DNA of 64,000 nt. Source: Petrimonas sulfuriphila (lineage in GTDB: Bacteria > Bacteroidota > Bacteroidia > Bacteroidales > Dysgonomonadaceae). The DNA lies in assembly GCA_038561985.1 (NCBI GenBank), contig CP073276.1:1922001-1986000 (forward strand), given 5' to 3'. This document shows positions 36,124 through 45,223 of the stretch, piece by piece. The first letter of the stretch is position 1. Every line of letters starts with the position of its first letter. The position numbers and the translations under genes are program-made. Below the pieces are notes generated by a model that was not told the DNA's origin, searched no databases, and was given only the letters and a program-made list of their open reading frames with translations.

Positions 36124-36688
36124 TGCTGATCAGGTGGTTGTAAATACGTAGGCAGGCCCATGCATCCATAGCTGCGTAATTTTTTTGAGCTTCGCTCAGG
36201 ACGCTGGCTTCCCAATTGGAGAGGCGTTGATTTTTAGAAATCTTTTTCCCAAAAAGGATAGCATAGATCCGTTGCAAACCGTTGTCGTCAATGTCGTATT
36301 CATCAACAAAAGACTGCAGGTCGATAAAGTTTTGAGGTTTTTTGTCGGAGCGTTTTCGGATGGCGGCAAAATCGTCACGAAGTGAAAGCCCTATTTTCTT
36401 GATGTCCGGGTTGCAGATGATTTCGTCCAGTTCATCGGGATATCCGATTTTGTTTAACCGGAAGAGATAACATACCTCCATGGTGGAAAGCTGCATCAGC
36501 GCCACTTTGTGAGTCTGTCCCCGTTTAAATGCCGGTTTGGTTTCCGTGTCAAACCCTAATCGGGAATGTTTCATCAGGTCAGCCACCGCTTTCTCTACTT
36601 CACTTTCGTGATCTACAACTATTGTCTTTCCAGCAAAAACCTCTGACGGAAGTTCTGCTACTGCTTCTTTTGAAATGGTTAATCCCAC
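36110..36688 (-). CDS. 3'-5' exonuclease domain protein (DEDD family), GTG start
   Basis: 192 residues from GTG at 36686-36688, chosen because a GAGGAGG Shine-Dalgarno-like run lies 5 nt upstream and the longer frame beginning with ATG at 36817 is antisense-like sequence inside DUF5063. DEDD catalytic pattern: LGFDTET (Exo I), a central NFIDLQ/Asp region (Exo II) and YAAMDAWACLRIY (Exo III, Tyr-Asp). Similar to RNase D-like exonucleases; substrate unknown. Its start overlaps the DUF5063 stop by 10 bp and its end overlaps the methyltransferase. Confidence 0.85.
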   Translation of the reverse strand: MGLTISKEAVAELPSEVFAGKTIVVDHESEVEKAVADLMKHSRLGFDTETKPAFKRGQTHKVALMQLSTMEVCYLFRLNKIGYPDELDEIICNPDIKKIGLSLRDDFAAIRKRSDKKPQNFIDLQSFVDEYDIDDNGLQRIYAILFGKKISKNQRLSNWEASVLSEAQKNYAAMDAWACLRIYNHLISNGSE

Positions 36689-37254
36689 AAATCCTCCTCG
36701 TTTAAATCGGTTTCCAGTAGATTGTCTTTCTCTTCGCTGTGGTAAAGTACGGAGTGTAACGGTCTCAATACATTGATCAGTTTTTGTCCCCAGTATGCCT
36801 GAAAGTTTTGTTGGCAAATGAGAAGTGCGTCATTCATCTGATCGGTCAAGCCATATTGATAAACCGAAACAAAATTCCTTACATCCTGATAGATGTCGGC
36901 GATATTTTCCGAAACAAATGCTGAAACCGGACGTTCGCTGTATTTCATATCCTCAACAAAAACATCCAGATAAACATCCTCCTCGCCCATGATGGATGAA
37001 ACAGTGGCCGATACTCGGGTATAATCCTCTTCTTTGACAAACGTTTCGGGAGATTCATCGTTTATTTCCACAGTTTGAGGCAGGAGCGACGCCTTGATGT
37101 ACATCAGGGGCAGGAGCTTGAGCATCTTGTCGATCCACTTTTCCCGCGAGGCAATTTCTCCATTTTCCAGAAAGGCGCAAAATTCTACGGCGACCGTCAC
37201 GAAATCGATTACGGTAGATGAGTAAACTATATTGTCGGATTCTTTATTCAACAT
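36679..37254 (-). CDS. DUF5063 domain protein
   Basis: 191 residues, predicted soluble, mainly helical, acidic C-terminus (EEKDNLLETDLNEEDLWD). Matches the DUF5063 family that occurs beside a 3'-5' exonuclease and methyltransferase in Bacteroidetes. Function unknown. First of three overlapping minus-strand genes; a -7 box TACTTTTG (37274-37281) stands 20 bp upstream of its start. Confidence 0.8.
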   Translation of the reverse strand: MLNKESDNIVYSSTVIDFVTVAVEFCAFLENGEIASREKWIDKMLKLLPLMYIKASLLPQTVEINDESPETFVKEEDYTRVSATVSSIMGEEDVYLDVFVEDMKYSERPVSAFVSENIADIYQDVRNFVSVYQYGLTDQMNDALLICQQNFQAYWGQKLINVLRPLHSVLYHSEEKDNLLETDLNEEDLWD

Positions 37255-37273
37255 TTTATTACCAATTGTACTG

Positions 37274-37281
37274 CAAAAGTA
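37274..37281 (-). promoter_or_regulatory. Putative -7 box of the DUF5063-exonuclease-methyltransferase operon
   Basis: TACTTTTG on the minus strand fits TAnnTTTG. No exact TTTG at 19 nt. Confidence 0.45.
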
Positions 37282-37358
37282 CTCATTTATTTTCAGACAA
37301 CGATGAGGGTAATGCTCAATTCAATAGAGATTAAGCGTGGTTTATCCGGAAAAAGACT

Positions 37359-37366
37359 TACTTTTG
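37359..37366 (+). promoter_or_regulatory. Putative -7 box of the symporter gene
   Basis: TACTTTTG on the plus strand, 24 bp before the ATG at 37390; it also supports that start over the in-frame ATG at 37303. Confidence 0.5.
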
Positions 37367-37389
37367 CGCTAAATTTTTTATCCGGAAAA

Positions 37390-38562
37390 ATGAAACTATC
37401 TAAAATACCATTGTTGGGACGCGTTGTTATCGCCATTGTCTCGGGAATTATCCTCGGTCAGTTTGTGCCGGTGTGGTTTGCACGAATCTTTGCCACGTTT
37501 AACGATTTATTCGGTAATTTCTTGTCGTTTATCATTCCGCTGATTATTCTCGGCTTAGTTGCTCCCGCTATTGGCGAGTTAGGGAAAGGAGCGGGGAGAC
37601 TCTTGCTGATCACAACCGTTATTGCGTACATGTCTACTCTTTTTTCGGGTTTTTTTACCTTTTTTTCGTGTCAGGCTGTTTTTCCGAATATAATAACCGG
37701 CGCAATCGACACCGGATCGGTACAGGGCATTGATGAAGGTGCTGTGAAAACGTTTTTCAGTATAGGGATGCCTCCTATTATGGATGTGATGTCAGCTTTG
37801 ATTTTGTCGTTTTGCATAGGGATCGGACTCTCCCTCATCAAGGGTGATACGTTGCAGAAAGCTTTTTCTGATTTCCGCGATATTGTGACGATGATTATCC
37901 GTACGGTAATCATTCCGTTACTACCCATTTATATTTTTGGAATGTTTCTCTCCATCTCCATCACCGGACAGGTTTACTCCGTGATTATGCTTTTCCTGAA
38001 AGTGATTTCGGTGATTTTCGTGTTACATATCCTGCTGCTGGTTATCCAGTATGTGGTAGCAGGCGCCATCTCGCGTCGTCATCCGCTGAAAGCGTTAAAG
38101 ACGATGCTGCCTGCTTATATGACGGCATTGGGAACGGCTTCTTCAGCGGCAACCATCCCTGTGACGCTGCAATGTGCCCTCAACAATAAGATCAATCCCA
38201 GTATTGCTTCTTTTGTAATTCCACTGTGTGCCACCATCCATCTGGCGGGGAGCGCCATGAAAATTGTTGGATTTTCGCTAGCTATTATGTATTTCTTCGG
38301 CATACCGGTCGATCCGGGCACTTTTATCGGGTTTATCTTTATGGTGGGGATTACCATGATTGCGGCGCCGGGTGTTCCCGGCGGAGCCATTATGGCGGCC
38401 ATCGGGATTATCCAGAGCATGTTAGGCTTTAACGAACAAATGATCGGATTGATGATTACGGTTTATATTGCGGTGGACAGTTTCGGAACTGCCTGCAATG
38501 TTACAGGCGACGGAGCCATTGCGCTGATTATGGATAAATGGGCAGGAACTTCGCGGACTTAA
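37390..38562 (+). CDS. Dicarboxylate/amino acid:cation symporter (DAACS family)
   Basis: 390 residues from the ATG at 37390. An earlier ATG at 37303 would add 29 residues before the membrane part and lies upstream of the promoter box. About eight membrane helices plus two re-entrant loops. The conserved SSAATIPVTL serine-rich hairpin and the NVTGDGAIALI motif near the C-terminus (Asp in helix 8) mark the GltP/DctA-like family, which takes up glutamate, aspartate or C4-dicarboxylates with Na+ or H+. Ends 4 bp inside the convergent regulator gene. Confidence 0.9.
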   Translation: MKLSKIPLLGRVVIAIVSGIILGQFVPVWFARIFATFNDLFGNFLSFIIPLIILGLVAPAIGELGKGAGRLLLITTVIAYMSTLFSGFFTFFSCQAVFPNIITGAIDTGSVQGIDEGAVKTFFSIGMPPIMDVMSALILSFCIGIGLSLIKGDTLQKAFSDFRDIVTMIIRTVIIPLLPIYIFGMFLSISITGQVYSVIMLFLKVISVIFVLHILLLVIQYVVAGAISRRHPLKALKTMLPAYMTALGTASSAATIPVTLQCALNNKINPSIASFVIPLCATIHLAGSAMKIVGFSLAIMYFFGIPVDPGTFIGFIFMVGITMIAAPGVPGGAIMAAIGIIQSMLGFNEQMIGLMITVYIAVDSFGTACNVTGDGAIALIMDKWAGTSRT

Positions 38563-38930
38563 AACGGATTATCCGCTCTTGTCCCGGTGCCTTTGCGGAG
38601 TTTTTCTATCTCTAAGCGGAGAACCCTGTTCTCTTCCAGCATCTCCAGGTATTTGTTTTTATACTTTACGGAGTTTTCTTCCAAGGTGTCGGTTGTTTGT
38701 TCGACAGCGGCTGGCTGAACCGGAGTGCTTGTCATCTTCCCTTTCCCCGTGATAAGCCAATCAAGGTTTAGGTCCGGAAAAGCTTCCACGATATTGGACA
38801 GTTTGTCCGCACCAATCGAAGTTTTTACCTTACTGATATATCCCCGCGAAAAACCAACCCGCTCTTCAAATTTAGTTTGTCCCAGTCCTTTTGATTTTAT
38901 GAATAACTTTAACCTGTCTATGAATTCCAT
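38559..38930 (-). CDS. HTH (Cro/CI-type) transcriptional regulator
   Basis: 123 residues. Helix-turn-helix about 5-60 (GQTKFEERVGFSRGYISKVKTSIGADKLSNIVEAFPDLNLDWLITGKG), a linker rich in Thr/Gln/Val, and a C-terminal coiled coil (KYKNKYLEMLEENRVLRLEIEKLRK) likely for dimer formation. The LDWLITGKG end is common in Bacteroidetes repressors. Divergent from the small gene and susC, with two dyads between them, so it probably represses that promoter and its own. Confidence 0.85.
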   Translation of the reverse strand: MEFIDRLKLFIKSKGLGQTKFEERVGFSRGYISKVKTSIGADKLSNIVEAFPDLNLDWLITGKGKMTSTPVQPAAVEQTTDTLEENSVKYKNKYLEMLEENRVLRLEIEKLRKGTGTRADNPF

Positions 38931-38968
38931 ATTTTGTATTGTTTCTCAGGTAATTATCAATTTTATTA

Positions 38969-38985
38969 TTTAGAATAAATCTAAA
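38969..38985. promoter_or_regulatory. Dyad, candidate repressor operator 1
   Basis: tttaga-ataaa-tctaaa, a perfect 6-bp inverted repeat with 5-bp spacer, 38 bp upstream of the HTH gene start. Confidence 0.4.
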
Positions 38986-39018
38986 TTACTCCATAAATAC
39001 TAATATTGCTTGTAATCA

Positions 39019-39032
39019 CTGAATATATACAG
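39019..39032. promoter_or_regulatory. Dyad, candidate repressor operator 2
   Basis: CTGAATATATACAG, 12 of 14 positions symmetric. It directly abuts the -7 box TATATTTG (39033-39040), so a bound regulator would cover the plus-strand promoter. Confidence 0.45.
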
Positions 39033-39040
39033 TATATTTG
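39033..39040 (+). promoter_or_regulatory. Putative -7 box of the small gene-susC-susD operon
   Basis: TATATTTG matches TAnnTTTG; an imperfect TTGT sits at the -33 distance. The start codon is 55 bp downstream. Confidence 0.55.
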
Positions 39041-39094
39041 CATTGTTAATTAATGTTTAATGCGTTGCAACAAAATTAGACATTTCACAAAGAT

Positions 39095-39316
39095 ATGAAT
39101 AATCAGGCAAATACCATAAAACCGGTTACTAAAATATCGATACCCGATACACTATTAAGTTTAAAGGTAGGTGAAACTGTGATGATATCTGCGAGAACGA
39201 TTAATTCCAGTTCTGTCAGGGCTGCCGCATCCCGTTTAAAGAAAATAAAGAAAGCACAGTTTATTGTAACCGAACAAGGTTTGATAAATGAAATTAAAGT
39301 AACCAGATTAAAATAA
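39095..39316 (+). CDS. Small basic protein of unknown function, coupled to susC
   Basis: 73 residues, basic C-terminal half. KISIPDTLLSLKVGETVMISARTINSSSVRAAASRLKKIKKAQFIVTEQ... reads as beta-hairpin, helix (SSVRAAASRLKK) and beta strands ending EIKVTRLK. It looks like a small nucleic-acid-binding fold, but I do not recognise a named family. The stop shares bases with the susC start (TAATG at 39314-39318), so it is translated with susC and is unlikely to be spurious. Confidence 0.6.
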   Translation: MNNQANTIKPVTKISIPDTLLSLKVGETVMISARTINSSSVRAAASRLKKIKKAQFIVTEQGLINEIKVTRLK

Positions 39317-42288
39317 TGAATATGAGTAAGTTCAATGTTTTTATTGTCTTTTTCGTTCTTTGTTCATGGTTGTTGTGCGAAAACGCAAAAGGAGCAAGAA
39401 AAGAAGCGGTCACTCTACATTCCAGTGAAGTAGATGTGGAGCAACAAAAGAGGGTATATGGAATGGTAACTGACCAGAGAGGAGAGACTTTGCCTTATGT
39501 TACTGTACTTATTAAAGGGACTAATATCGGTACAACTACTGATGAAAATGGTATTTATGAAATAAATGTAAATGGAGATGTAACGCTTATCTTTAGTTAC
39601 ATGGGTTTTAAGGATTATGAAGTAACAACAGCAGGAAAGACAAAGATCGATGTCATCCTTTTAGAGGATAATGTAAGGTTGGAAGAGGTAGTGGTAACCG
39701 GATATAATACAGTAGAAAGGAGGCATTTAGCCTCCTCCATCGAGTCTGTGGATATGGAAAGGGTTGTGAGTCGCCCCATCGTTAAACTTGAGGAGGCTTT
39801 TGCCGGAACTGTTCCTGGCGTGACCATGCTTCAGGGCAGCAATCTTCCCGGATCTGTTCCCGGAAGTATCTCTATCAGAGGAATAAGTACCCTGCAAAAT
39901 GCAGCTCCACTGGTGATTGTGGATGGTATGGAACAGCCTCTCACTGACGTGGATCCGAATCAGATTAAGAGTATTAATATTCTGAAAGATGCTGCTGCAG
40001 CATCCATGTATGGATCAAGAGGTGCAAACGGAGTTATTATCATTGAGACTAACAGAGGAACGACAGGGCAGTTCAGGGTGAATGTGAATTCATGGTTTGC
40101 TATTCAAAATCCTCTCAATCTGCCGAAGTTTGTAAACTCGGCCGATTTTATGAAACTCAGAAATGAAGCACATACGTTACAAGGTCAGCCTCTGCTTTAT
40201 ACAGATTTGGATATCAGTCAGGCAGAAGAGGGCGTTACTCCCAATACCGATTGGATGAAAGAGATTATAGAAAGGCAAGCCACGGCTTACAATACAACGG
40301 CGAGTATTTCCGGAGGAGGAGGTGTAGGAACATTTAACCTTATGCTTGGTTATATTGAAGAGAACGGGATGAATAAGATTGAAGGTTCTGATAAGTTTAG
40401 TGCCCGTTTTAATACAAATATCAATATTGCGGACCGGTTTATTCTTTTGGCCGACTTTTATGCGCATCGATTGAAAGTAGACAGGCTTAGAAGGAACAAT
40501 GACGGGCATGGATTGTATCAGATTGCCTGGAGAATGAATCCTACTCAGGGGGTGTTTTATAAAGACACGGATATCCCGAACCATTATATTCTTCACAATG
40601 ATATGAACCCTGTGGCCTTTATTGATAAGGGAGGAACCTGGAACTATATGTATGATAAGAGTACGATCAATCTGCGCCCGCGTTATTATATTACGGATGA
40701 TCTCAACTTTGAGGGAAACGTATCGTATATGATTGATAAATCAGCAAGCAAATGGAGACGTTTAACACATAAGTTTTTCGATGGAGACGGCAAGCCGGTG
40801 ACAACATGGGGTAATGATATTGGTGCTGAACAGAACGTGAGTCAGAGCCAGTTGACCGGAAGGGCCCTGTTGAATTTCGAAAAAGAATTGAGGGGAGGTA
40901 AGGATAAACTTTATGCCGTGGGGGGGACAGAAGTAATGTCCTATATATTCACAGATTATCGGGAAATAACTAAAGCATCCTTTTTCTCCAAGCTAAACTA
41001 CTCTTTTGATGACAGATATTTGCTGGAAGCAACTGCTAGAACCGATGGAAGCAGCAAGTTCGCTCCCGGCCGTCAGTGGGGTTTTTTTCCTTCAGTCTCT
41101 TTTGGGTGGAATGCTCATAATGAAGCTTTCATGAGGCCATTGAAAGAATCGGGGGCTATCTCTAATCTTAAAATAAGGGCTTCCTGGGGAAGAATCGGAA
41201 ATGAGAATGTAGATCCCTATTTGTGGCAGGAAGTAGTGAATACCTGGGGATGGACTATGCGAGTGCCGAATCCGGATTTTACTTGGGAAAAGCAGAATCA
41301 AGGGAACCTTGGGTTGGATTTTGGGGTGCTGAATAACCGCTTGACAGTTACTGCCGATATTTATAAAAAACATTCATTTGACCTGATATACTCCGACTTT
41401 CCGGTTCCGCCGTTAACAGGATCGTATTATCTGACATCCTCAGTAAATATTGGGGAGGTTGAAAACAAGGGATGGGAGATCTCGGCAAAATGGACAGACC
41501 AGCTTGATGAGTTCTCGTACAGTATAGGCGGGATGTTGTTCGACAACAGGAATCAGGTTCTTAAGGCCGGATATAACACAACGGATACATTGATATTCAA
41601 AGGAACGAACGACCGGATTTGGTATCGGGGTATCCCCATTAATAACTATTACGGTTACCGAACCGACGGTTATTTCCAAAATCAGGAAGAGATTGACGCA
41701 ACAGCAGCAAAATTTCCCAATACGCTCCCCGGAGATATTAAGTACGTAGACCAGAACGGAGATGGTATATTAAATGATGAAGATAGGGCCTACTTAGGTG
41801 ATACCGCACCTCACTTCAACTATTCTGTTACGTTAGATATGCGTTACAAAAATTGGGATTTCAGTTTGCTTGGCCAAGGTGTAGGAAAGAGAGTGGGCAG
41901 ACTGGGAGGTCAGGAAGGTTATCCGGTGTTTGTGGATGGAGGGAGCAATAATCTGGGTGCTCCCCGTCAATACTATGCCGATAACCGTTGGACCCCTGAA
42001 ACGCCGAATAGCCGCTTCCCCCGTGTCTGGACAGGCTCAAGCACGAATACATATTTAAGTGATGTATGGCTGAGCGATGCGTCTTTCTTCCGCATTAAAT
42101 CGCTCCAGTTGGGTTATACCATGCCTAAAGTGAGGAATAACATAAGAAATCTTCGTATATATTTCAATGCTCAGGATTTTCTCACCTTTACCAATTGGGA
42201 GGGACTTGAGCCGGAGCGTGACGGAGGTAATGGGGCATATCCAAGGATGGCTACTTACAGCGTTGGTTTTCAGGTGACATTATTCTAA
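39316..42288 (+). CDS. SusC/RagA TonB-linked outer-membrane transporter
   Basis: 990 residues. Signal peptide about 1-27, a carboxypeptidase-D-regulatory-like domain (about 45-125, RVYGMVTDQRGETLPYVTVLIKG), TonB box region (LEEVVVTGYNTVERR), plug domain with GSVPGSISIRG and DAAAASMYGSRGANGVI, and a large beta-barrel to the C-terminal Phe. Imports a glycan or peptide captured by the SusD partner. No SigmaECF/anti-sigma FecR pair and no glycoside hydrolase or protease adjoins it, so the substrate is unknown. Start overlaps the small gene. Confidence 0.96.
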   Translation: MNMSKFNVFIVFFVLCSWLLCENAKGARKEAVTLHSSEVDVEQQKRVYGMVTDQRGETLPYVTVLIKGTNIGTTTDENGIYEINVNGDVTLIFSYMGFKDYEVTTAGKTKIDVILLEDNVRLEEVVVTGYNTVERRHLASSIESVDMERVVSRPIVKLEEAFAGTVPGVTMLQGSNLPGSVPGSISIRGISTLQNAAPLVIVDGMEQPLTDVDPNQIKSINILKDAAAASMYGSRGANGVIIIETNRGTTGQFRVNVNSWFAIQNPLNLPKFVNSADFMKLRNEAHTLQGQPLLYTDLDISQAEEGVTPNTDWMKEIIERQATAYNTTASISGGGGVGTFNLMLGYIEENGMNKIEGSDKFSARFNTNINIADRFILLADFYAHRLKVDRLRRNNDGHGLYQIAWRMNPTQGVFYKDTDIPNHYILHNDMNPVAFIDKGGTWNYMYDKSTINLRPRYYITDDLNFEGNVSYMIDKSASKWRRLTHKFFDGDGKPVTTWGNDIGAEQNVSQSQLTGRALLNFEKELRGGKDKLYAVGGTEVMSYIFTDYREITKASFFSKLNYSFDDRYLLEATARTDGSSKFAPGRQWGFFPSVSFGWNAHNEAFMRPLKESGAISNLKIRASWGRIGNENVDPYLWQEVVNTWGWTMRVPNPDFTWEKQNQGNLGLDFGVLNNRLTVTADIYKKHSFDLIYSDFPVPPLTGSYYLTSSVNIGEVENKGWEISAKWTDQLDEFSYSIGGMLFDNRNQVLKAGYNTTDTLIFKGTNDRIWYRGIPINNYYGYRTDGYFQNQEEIDATAAKFPNTLPGDIKYVDQNGDGILNDEDRAYLGDTAPHFNYSVTLDMRYKNWDFSLLGQGVGKRVGRLGGQEGYPVFVDGGSNNLGAPRQYYADNRWTPETPNSRFPRVWTGSSTNTYLSDVWLSDASFFRIKSLQLGYTMPKVRNNIRNLRIYFNAQDFLTFTNWEGLEPERDGGNGAYPRMATYSVGFQVTLF

Positions 42289-42303
42289 AATTAAAACTAT
42301 ACA

Positions 42304-43905
42304 ATGATGAAAAAAATTATATATCTGATCTTGATAATGTTCGCGGTAAGCGGTTGTAACGACTTCTTGAATAAACGGGATCCTACTGCTACCTCTTTCG
42401 TTGAGTTTTTCAATGATGAAGAAGACTTGCGAAGAGTTGTGTATAGCAGTTATCTGGACGTTTTTACGCATCACACCTCAAGAGGGATAATCTTTTATAT
42501 GGATGAAGGAAAGTCCGATAATGCATACAGCAGGCTTGAAGGAGACAGGCATCAGAATATTGCCAACGGGAATTTCAACAGCAATACCTATGATTTCCTC
42601 TATTATTATGAGCTTTATATGAAGCATCTGGGACGTTTGAACACGTTTATTGCTAATGCGGATGTGCCGTATGTGGAAGATGAGAGTGTGCGTGATAAAT
42701 ACCAGGGCATACTTGAGGCGTTGCGGATCTGGCACTATTTCAGGCTGACCATGCGATGGGGGAATGTTCCCTTTGTCCTGGAACCGGCTGATCTGGAGAC
42801 TGCGCGCCAACCGGCCACACCCAAAGAAGAGATTCTAAAAACATTATTCCCTTTGGCCGACGAGATAGCAGCTAAATTGCCGCCCGATGAATATACTTCC
42901 GATAAATATATGTTCAACAGATACTCATTTAAGGCGCTTACTATGCGTTATGCTCTCTATAACGGCAGGTATGAGTTGGCTGCAAAACTGGCAAAAGAGA
43001 TTATGGACAGTAAGAAATATTCCCTCCATTCAGTATATGGTGATCTTTTTAATTACAAGGCTGCAAAAACGAATAATGAGTTTATTATATGGTTTGATAT
43101 GGCAAGCCATAACAATAGTGCAACACAATCATTCCAGCATTTGGGGCCTCATTATAGGACAGGACCCGGACAATCATACTGTGTGCCTACGAAAGCATTG
43201 GTCGATGCTTACTGGACCGCACAGGGAAGACCCATTGATGAATGTCCGTTGCATACTAAAGAGGAGTATGAACTAAACCCATCTCTAAACAGAGATCCCC
43301 GTTACAGTGCGTCAATTATGGGTCATGGAGATAATTTTTATGGTGAGACTATAGACATTTACAATGAAAACTCTCCAATGTTCTATCAAAAACTGAGGTC
43401 CAGCAGAACGGGTTTCTGGTTCAAAAAGTTTGTGGATGAAACGGATGCTTTCAAAAGCGGCGGTAGTATGGATTTCCCATTACTGCGTTATGCCGAGGTA
43501 CTACTGACCTATGCCGAAGCAAAGATCATGCTTAACCAGATCGATGATCTGGCAAAGAAATGTATCAATGATGTAAGAAGAAGAGCTGGTCTGGATATGA
43601 ATTTTGCCGATGTTACTCTTCCTGCGTATGCTTCGTATACTCAACAACAGTGGGTTGAGTTGATCCGGAATGAACGAAGGTTGGAACTTGCTGCAGAAGG
43701 TCAACGTTATGATGATATTATCCGTTGGAAGATTGCAGAGAATGTTTTAAACAAGCCGGCAGAAGGACATACGAGGATCGTTGAGGGACGTAAGGAAACA
43801 TTAAAGGTGGAGGACCGGTCCTTTAAATCCCACAACTACCTATGGCCGTTCCATGAGAACAGCCTGAAAGTGGAACCGGGACTTGTTCAAAACCCCGGAT
43901 ACTAA
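42304..43905 (+). CDS. SusD/RagB substrate-binding lipoprotein
   Basis: 533 residues. Lipoprotein signal with SGC (Cys18). Tetratricopeptide-like helices through the first half, the RYAEVLLTYAEAKIML segment, and the C-terminal LIRNERRLELAAEGQRYDDIIRW signature of RagB/SusD. Lid for the SusC pore. 15 bp after susC and followed by a strong terminator hairpin, so the transport unit has only these two genes plus the small leader gene. Confidence 0.96.
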   Translation: MMKKIIYLILIMFAVSGCNDFLNKRDPTATSFVEFFNDEEDLRRVVYSSYLDVFTHHTSRGIIFYMDEGKSDNAYSRLEGDRHQNIANGNFNSNTYDFLYYYELYMKHLGRLNTFIANADVPYVEDESVRDKYQGILEALRIWHYFRLTMRWGNVPFVLEPADLETARQPATPKEEILKTLFPLADEIAAKLPPDEYTSDKYMFNRYSFKALTMRYALYNGRYELAAKLAKEIMDSKKYSLHSVYGDLFNYKAAKTNNEFIIWFDMASHNNSATQSFQHLGPHYRTGPGQSYCVPTKALVDAYWTAQGRPIDECPLHTKEEYELNPSLNRDPRYSASIMGHGDNFYGETIDIYNENSPMFYQKLRSSRTGFWFKKFVDETDAFKSGGSMDFPLLRYAEVLLTYAEAKIMLNQIDDLAKKCINDVRRRAGLDMNFADVTLPAYASYTQQQWVELIRNERRLELAAEGQRYDDIIRWKIAENVLNKPAEGHTRIVEGRKETLKVEDRSFKSHNYLWPFHENSLKVEPGLVQNPGY

Positions 43906-43948
43906 AAGATGGTTTTTGAAACAATAGGAAAATGAATTCTTTTTTTGG

Positions 43949-43980
43949 GGGGCGGATTCTAAATCCGCCCCTTATATTTC
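43949..43980 (+). terminator. Terminator of the susC-susD operon
   Basis: Perfect 10-bp stem ggggcggatt (43949-43958)/aatccgcccc (43962-43971), loop CTA, followed by a modest TTATATTT tract. Confidence 0.75.
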
Positions 43981-44320
43981 CCGGATATTTATTCCGATAG
44001 GTTTACATATCACTTCGTTGTAACTTTCATTTACTTTTCTCCGACCTGTATAGCTCATCACTCCGCAGTAATGATAAACCACAGCTCAGTCTGTTATATT
44101 TGCCCCAACGGGTTAAACAAAATTAAGGGTCTGAAACTTGGATATCTCAAAAGATTCCATTAATTTGCACTTTCGTTGCGATGTAATCTGCTACTCAGGA
44201 TTTTCTGGCCTGTGTGGTCCCATTGAGCCTGCTCCTGCAGGATTGAGGTTTACCTGTGTCCAAGACAGGTATTTACGCCTGTCAGAGGTGAGAAATTGAA
44301 AAAACCTTGCTTAAAAAACA
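43981..44320. other. Non-coding region before the membrane protein-subtilase module
   Basis: About 340 bp without a gene. A -7-like TATATTTG lies at 44095-44102. Near the 3' end two mutually exclusive hairpins are possible: tacctgt (44251-44257)/acaggta (44265-44271) and gacagg (44264-44269)/cctgtc (44278-44283). This resembles an alternative-fold leader, but it may be chance. Confidence 0.35.
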
Positions 44321-45148
44321 ATGAAAAAAAATGAACGCGCACCCAGCGTGTACCGGCTTGCTCACCTGTGGCCCCTCGCAGTCATCATTATCGGAATAGG
44401 GGCATGCGCTGCCGGTGCGGCCGTTTCTCAACCTTACTGGGATTTCTTCGGATTGCTTCTTATCCTCTCTCTGGCAGCGTTGCTTGGCGGAGCCCTGTTT
44501 GGTTTTCTTTTTGGAGTGCCGCGATTGAACCGGAACTATGATCCGCGGGAAGATTATGGACGTACCACAAAGTACATGCCCAATACAAATCTCGAAGAGG
44601 TGTCGGACTGGCTGACAAAAATTATTATCGGGGTTACGCTGACACAACTGACAAAGATTCCCGGTTACCTGCAGGACATGGCGGACTATATTGTTGCAAA
44701 CAGCAACTGCAGCACCCTGGATTGTAACTTTGCCGGGCCGGTGATTATCTCGCTCTTTATCTATTTCTTTATAGCCGGTTTTATATCCGGTTACTACTAC
44801 ACCCGGATATTCCTGCCTAACCTGTTTTCCGTTATGGAGGAAAATAGCATCCTTAAAGCCGAGACTGCCATCTGGAGAGAAGGTGGCAAAAAAATGTTCT
44901 CCCTGGCCGGTGAGCCGGAGGTCTCCCATAAGATTGAGTACTTCACCGACAAGGAGAGAGAGATGCTGCAAAAGATTAAAGTGCAAAATAACGTGTTTGC
45001 CGGCATTCATAAGCTGAGCCATCAGGAATATGCTGTCCTGAACGTGTTGATTGCAAAGGGAATAGTTGAGATCTATCCCGGTAACCTTTCAACAGGGAAG
45101 GAAACGTTGCACATCACTGACGAAGAGGTATTGCAATCGCTGCAATAA
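44321..45148 (+). CDS. Three-helix membrane protein with FGFLFG motif, conflict-system-like
   Basis: 275 residues. Membrane helices at about 15-36, 43-66 and 138-160. The second helix ends FGFLFGVPRL (60-69), followed by NTNLEEVSDWLTKIIIGVTLTQL (88-110). This motif pair recurs in membrane regions attached to prokaryotic YEATS-type and other signalling or defence domains, as far as I recall. The C-terminal 100 residues are soluble with a winged-helix-like end (LSHQEYAVLNVLIAKGIVEI). No YEATS domain is fused here. 75 bp upstream of an S8 protease gene, same direction. Function unknown; a membrane sensor or anchor for the protease is an inference. Confidence 0.6.
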   Translation: MKKNERAPSVYRLAHLWPLAVIIIGIGACAAGAAVSQPYWDFFGLLLILSLAALLGGALFGFLFGVPRLNRNYDPREDYGRTTKYMPNTNLEEVSDWLTKIIIGVTLTQLTKIPGYLQDMADYIVANSNCSTLDCNFAGPVIISLFIYFFIAGFISGYYYTRIFLPNLFSVMEENSILKAETAIWREGGKKMFSLAGEPEVSHKIEYFTDKEREMLQKIKVQNNVFAGIHKLSHQEYAVLNVLIAKGIVEIYPGNLSTGKETLHITDEEVLQSLQ

Positions 45149-45223
45149 ATAGAGACCGGGGATCGAAAGCCAGATGGCGCGAGCCCTAAACAAATTGTAC
45201 AAAACCACTTAAATTAAAAAGCA

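Noticed and set aside
36689-36817. ATG start for the exonuclease at 36817
   Set aside because: The extension lies in DUF5063 in another frame; GTG at 36688 has a good Shine-Dalgarno-like run and fits the family length.
44282-45022. Minus-strand open frame of 246 codons opposite the membrane protein gene
   Set aside because: The plus-strand frame shows membrane helices and recognisable motifs and is coupled in direction with the protease gene; the minus frame does not.
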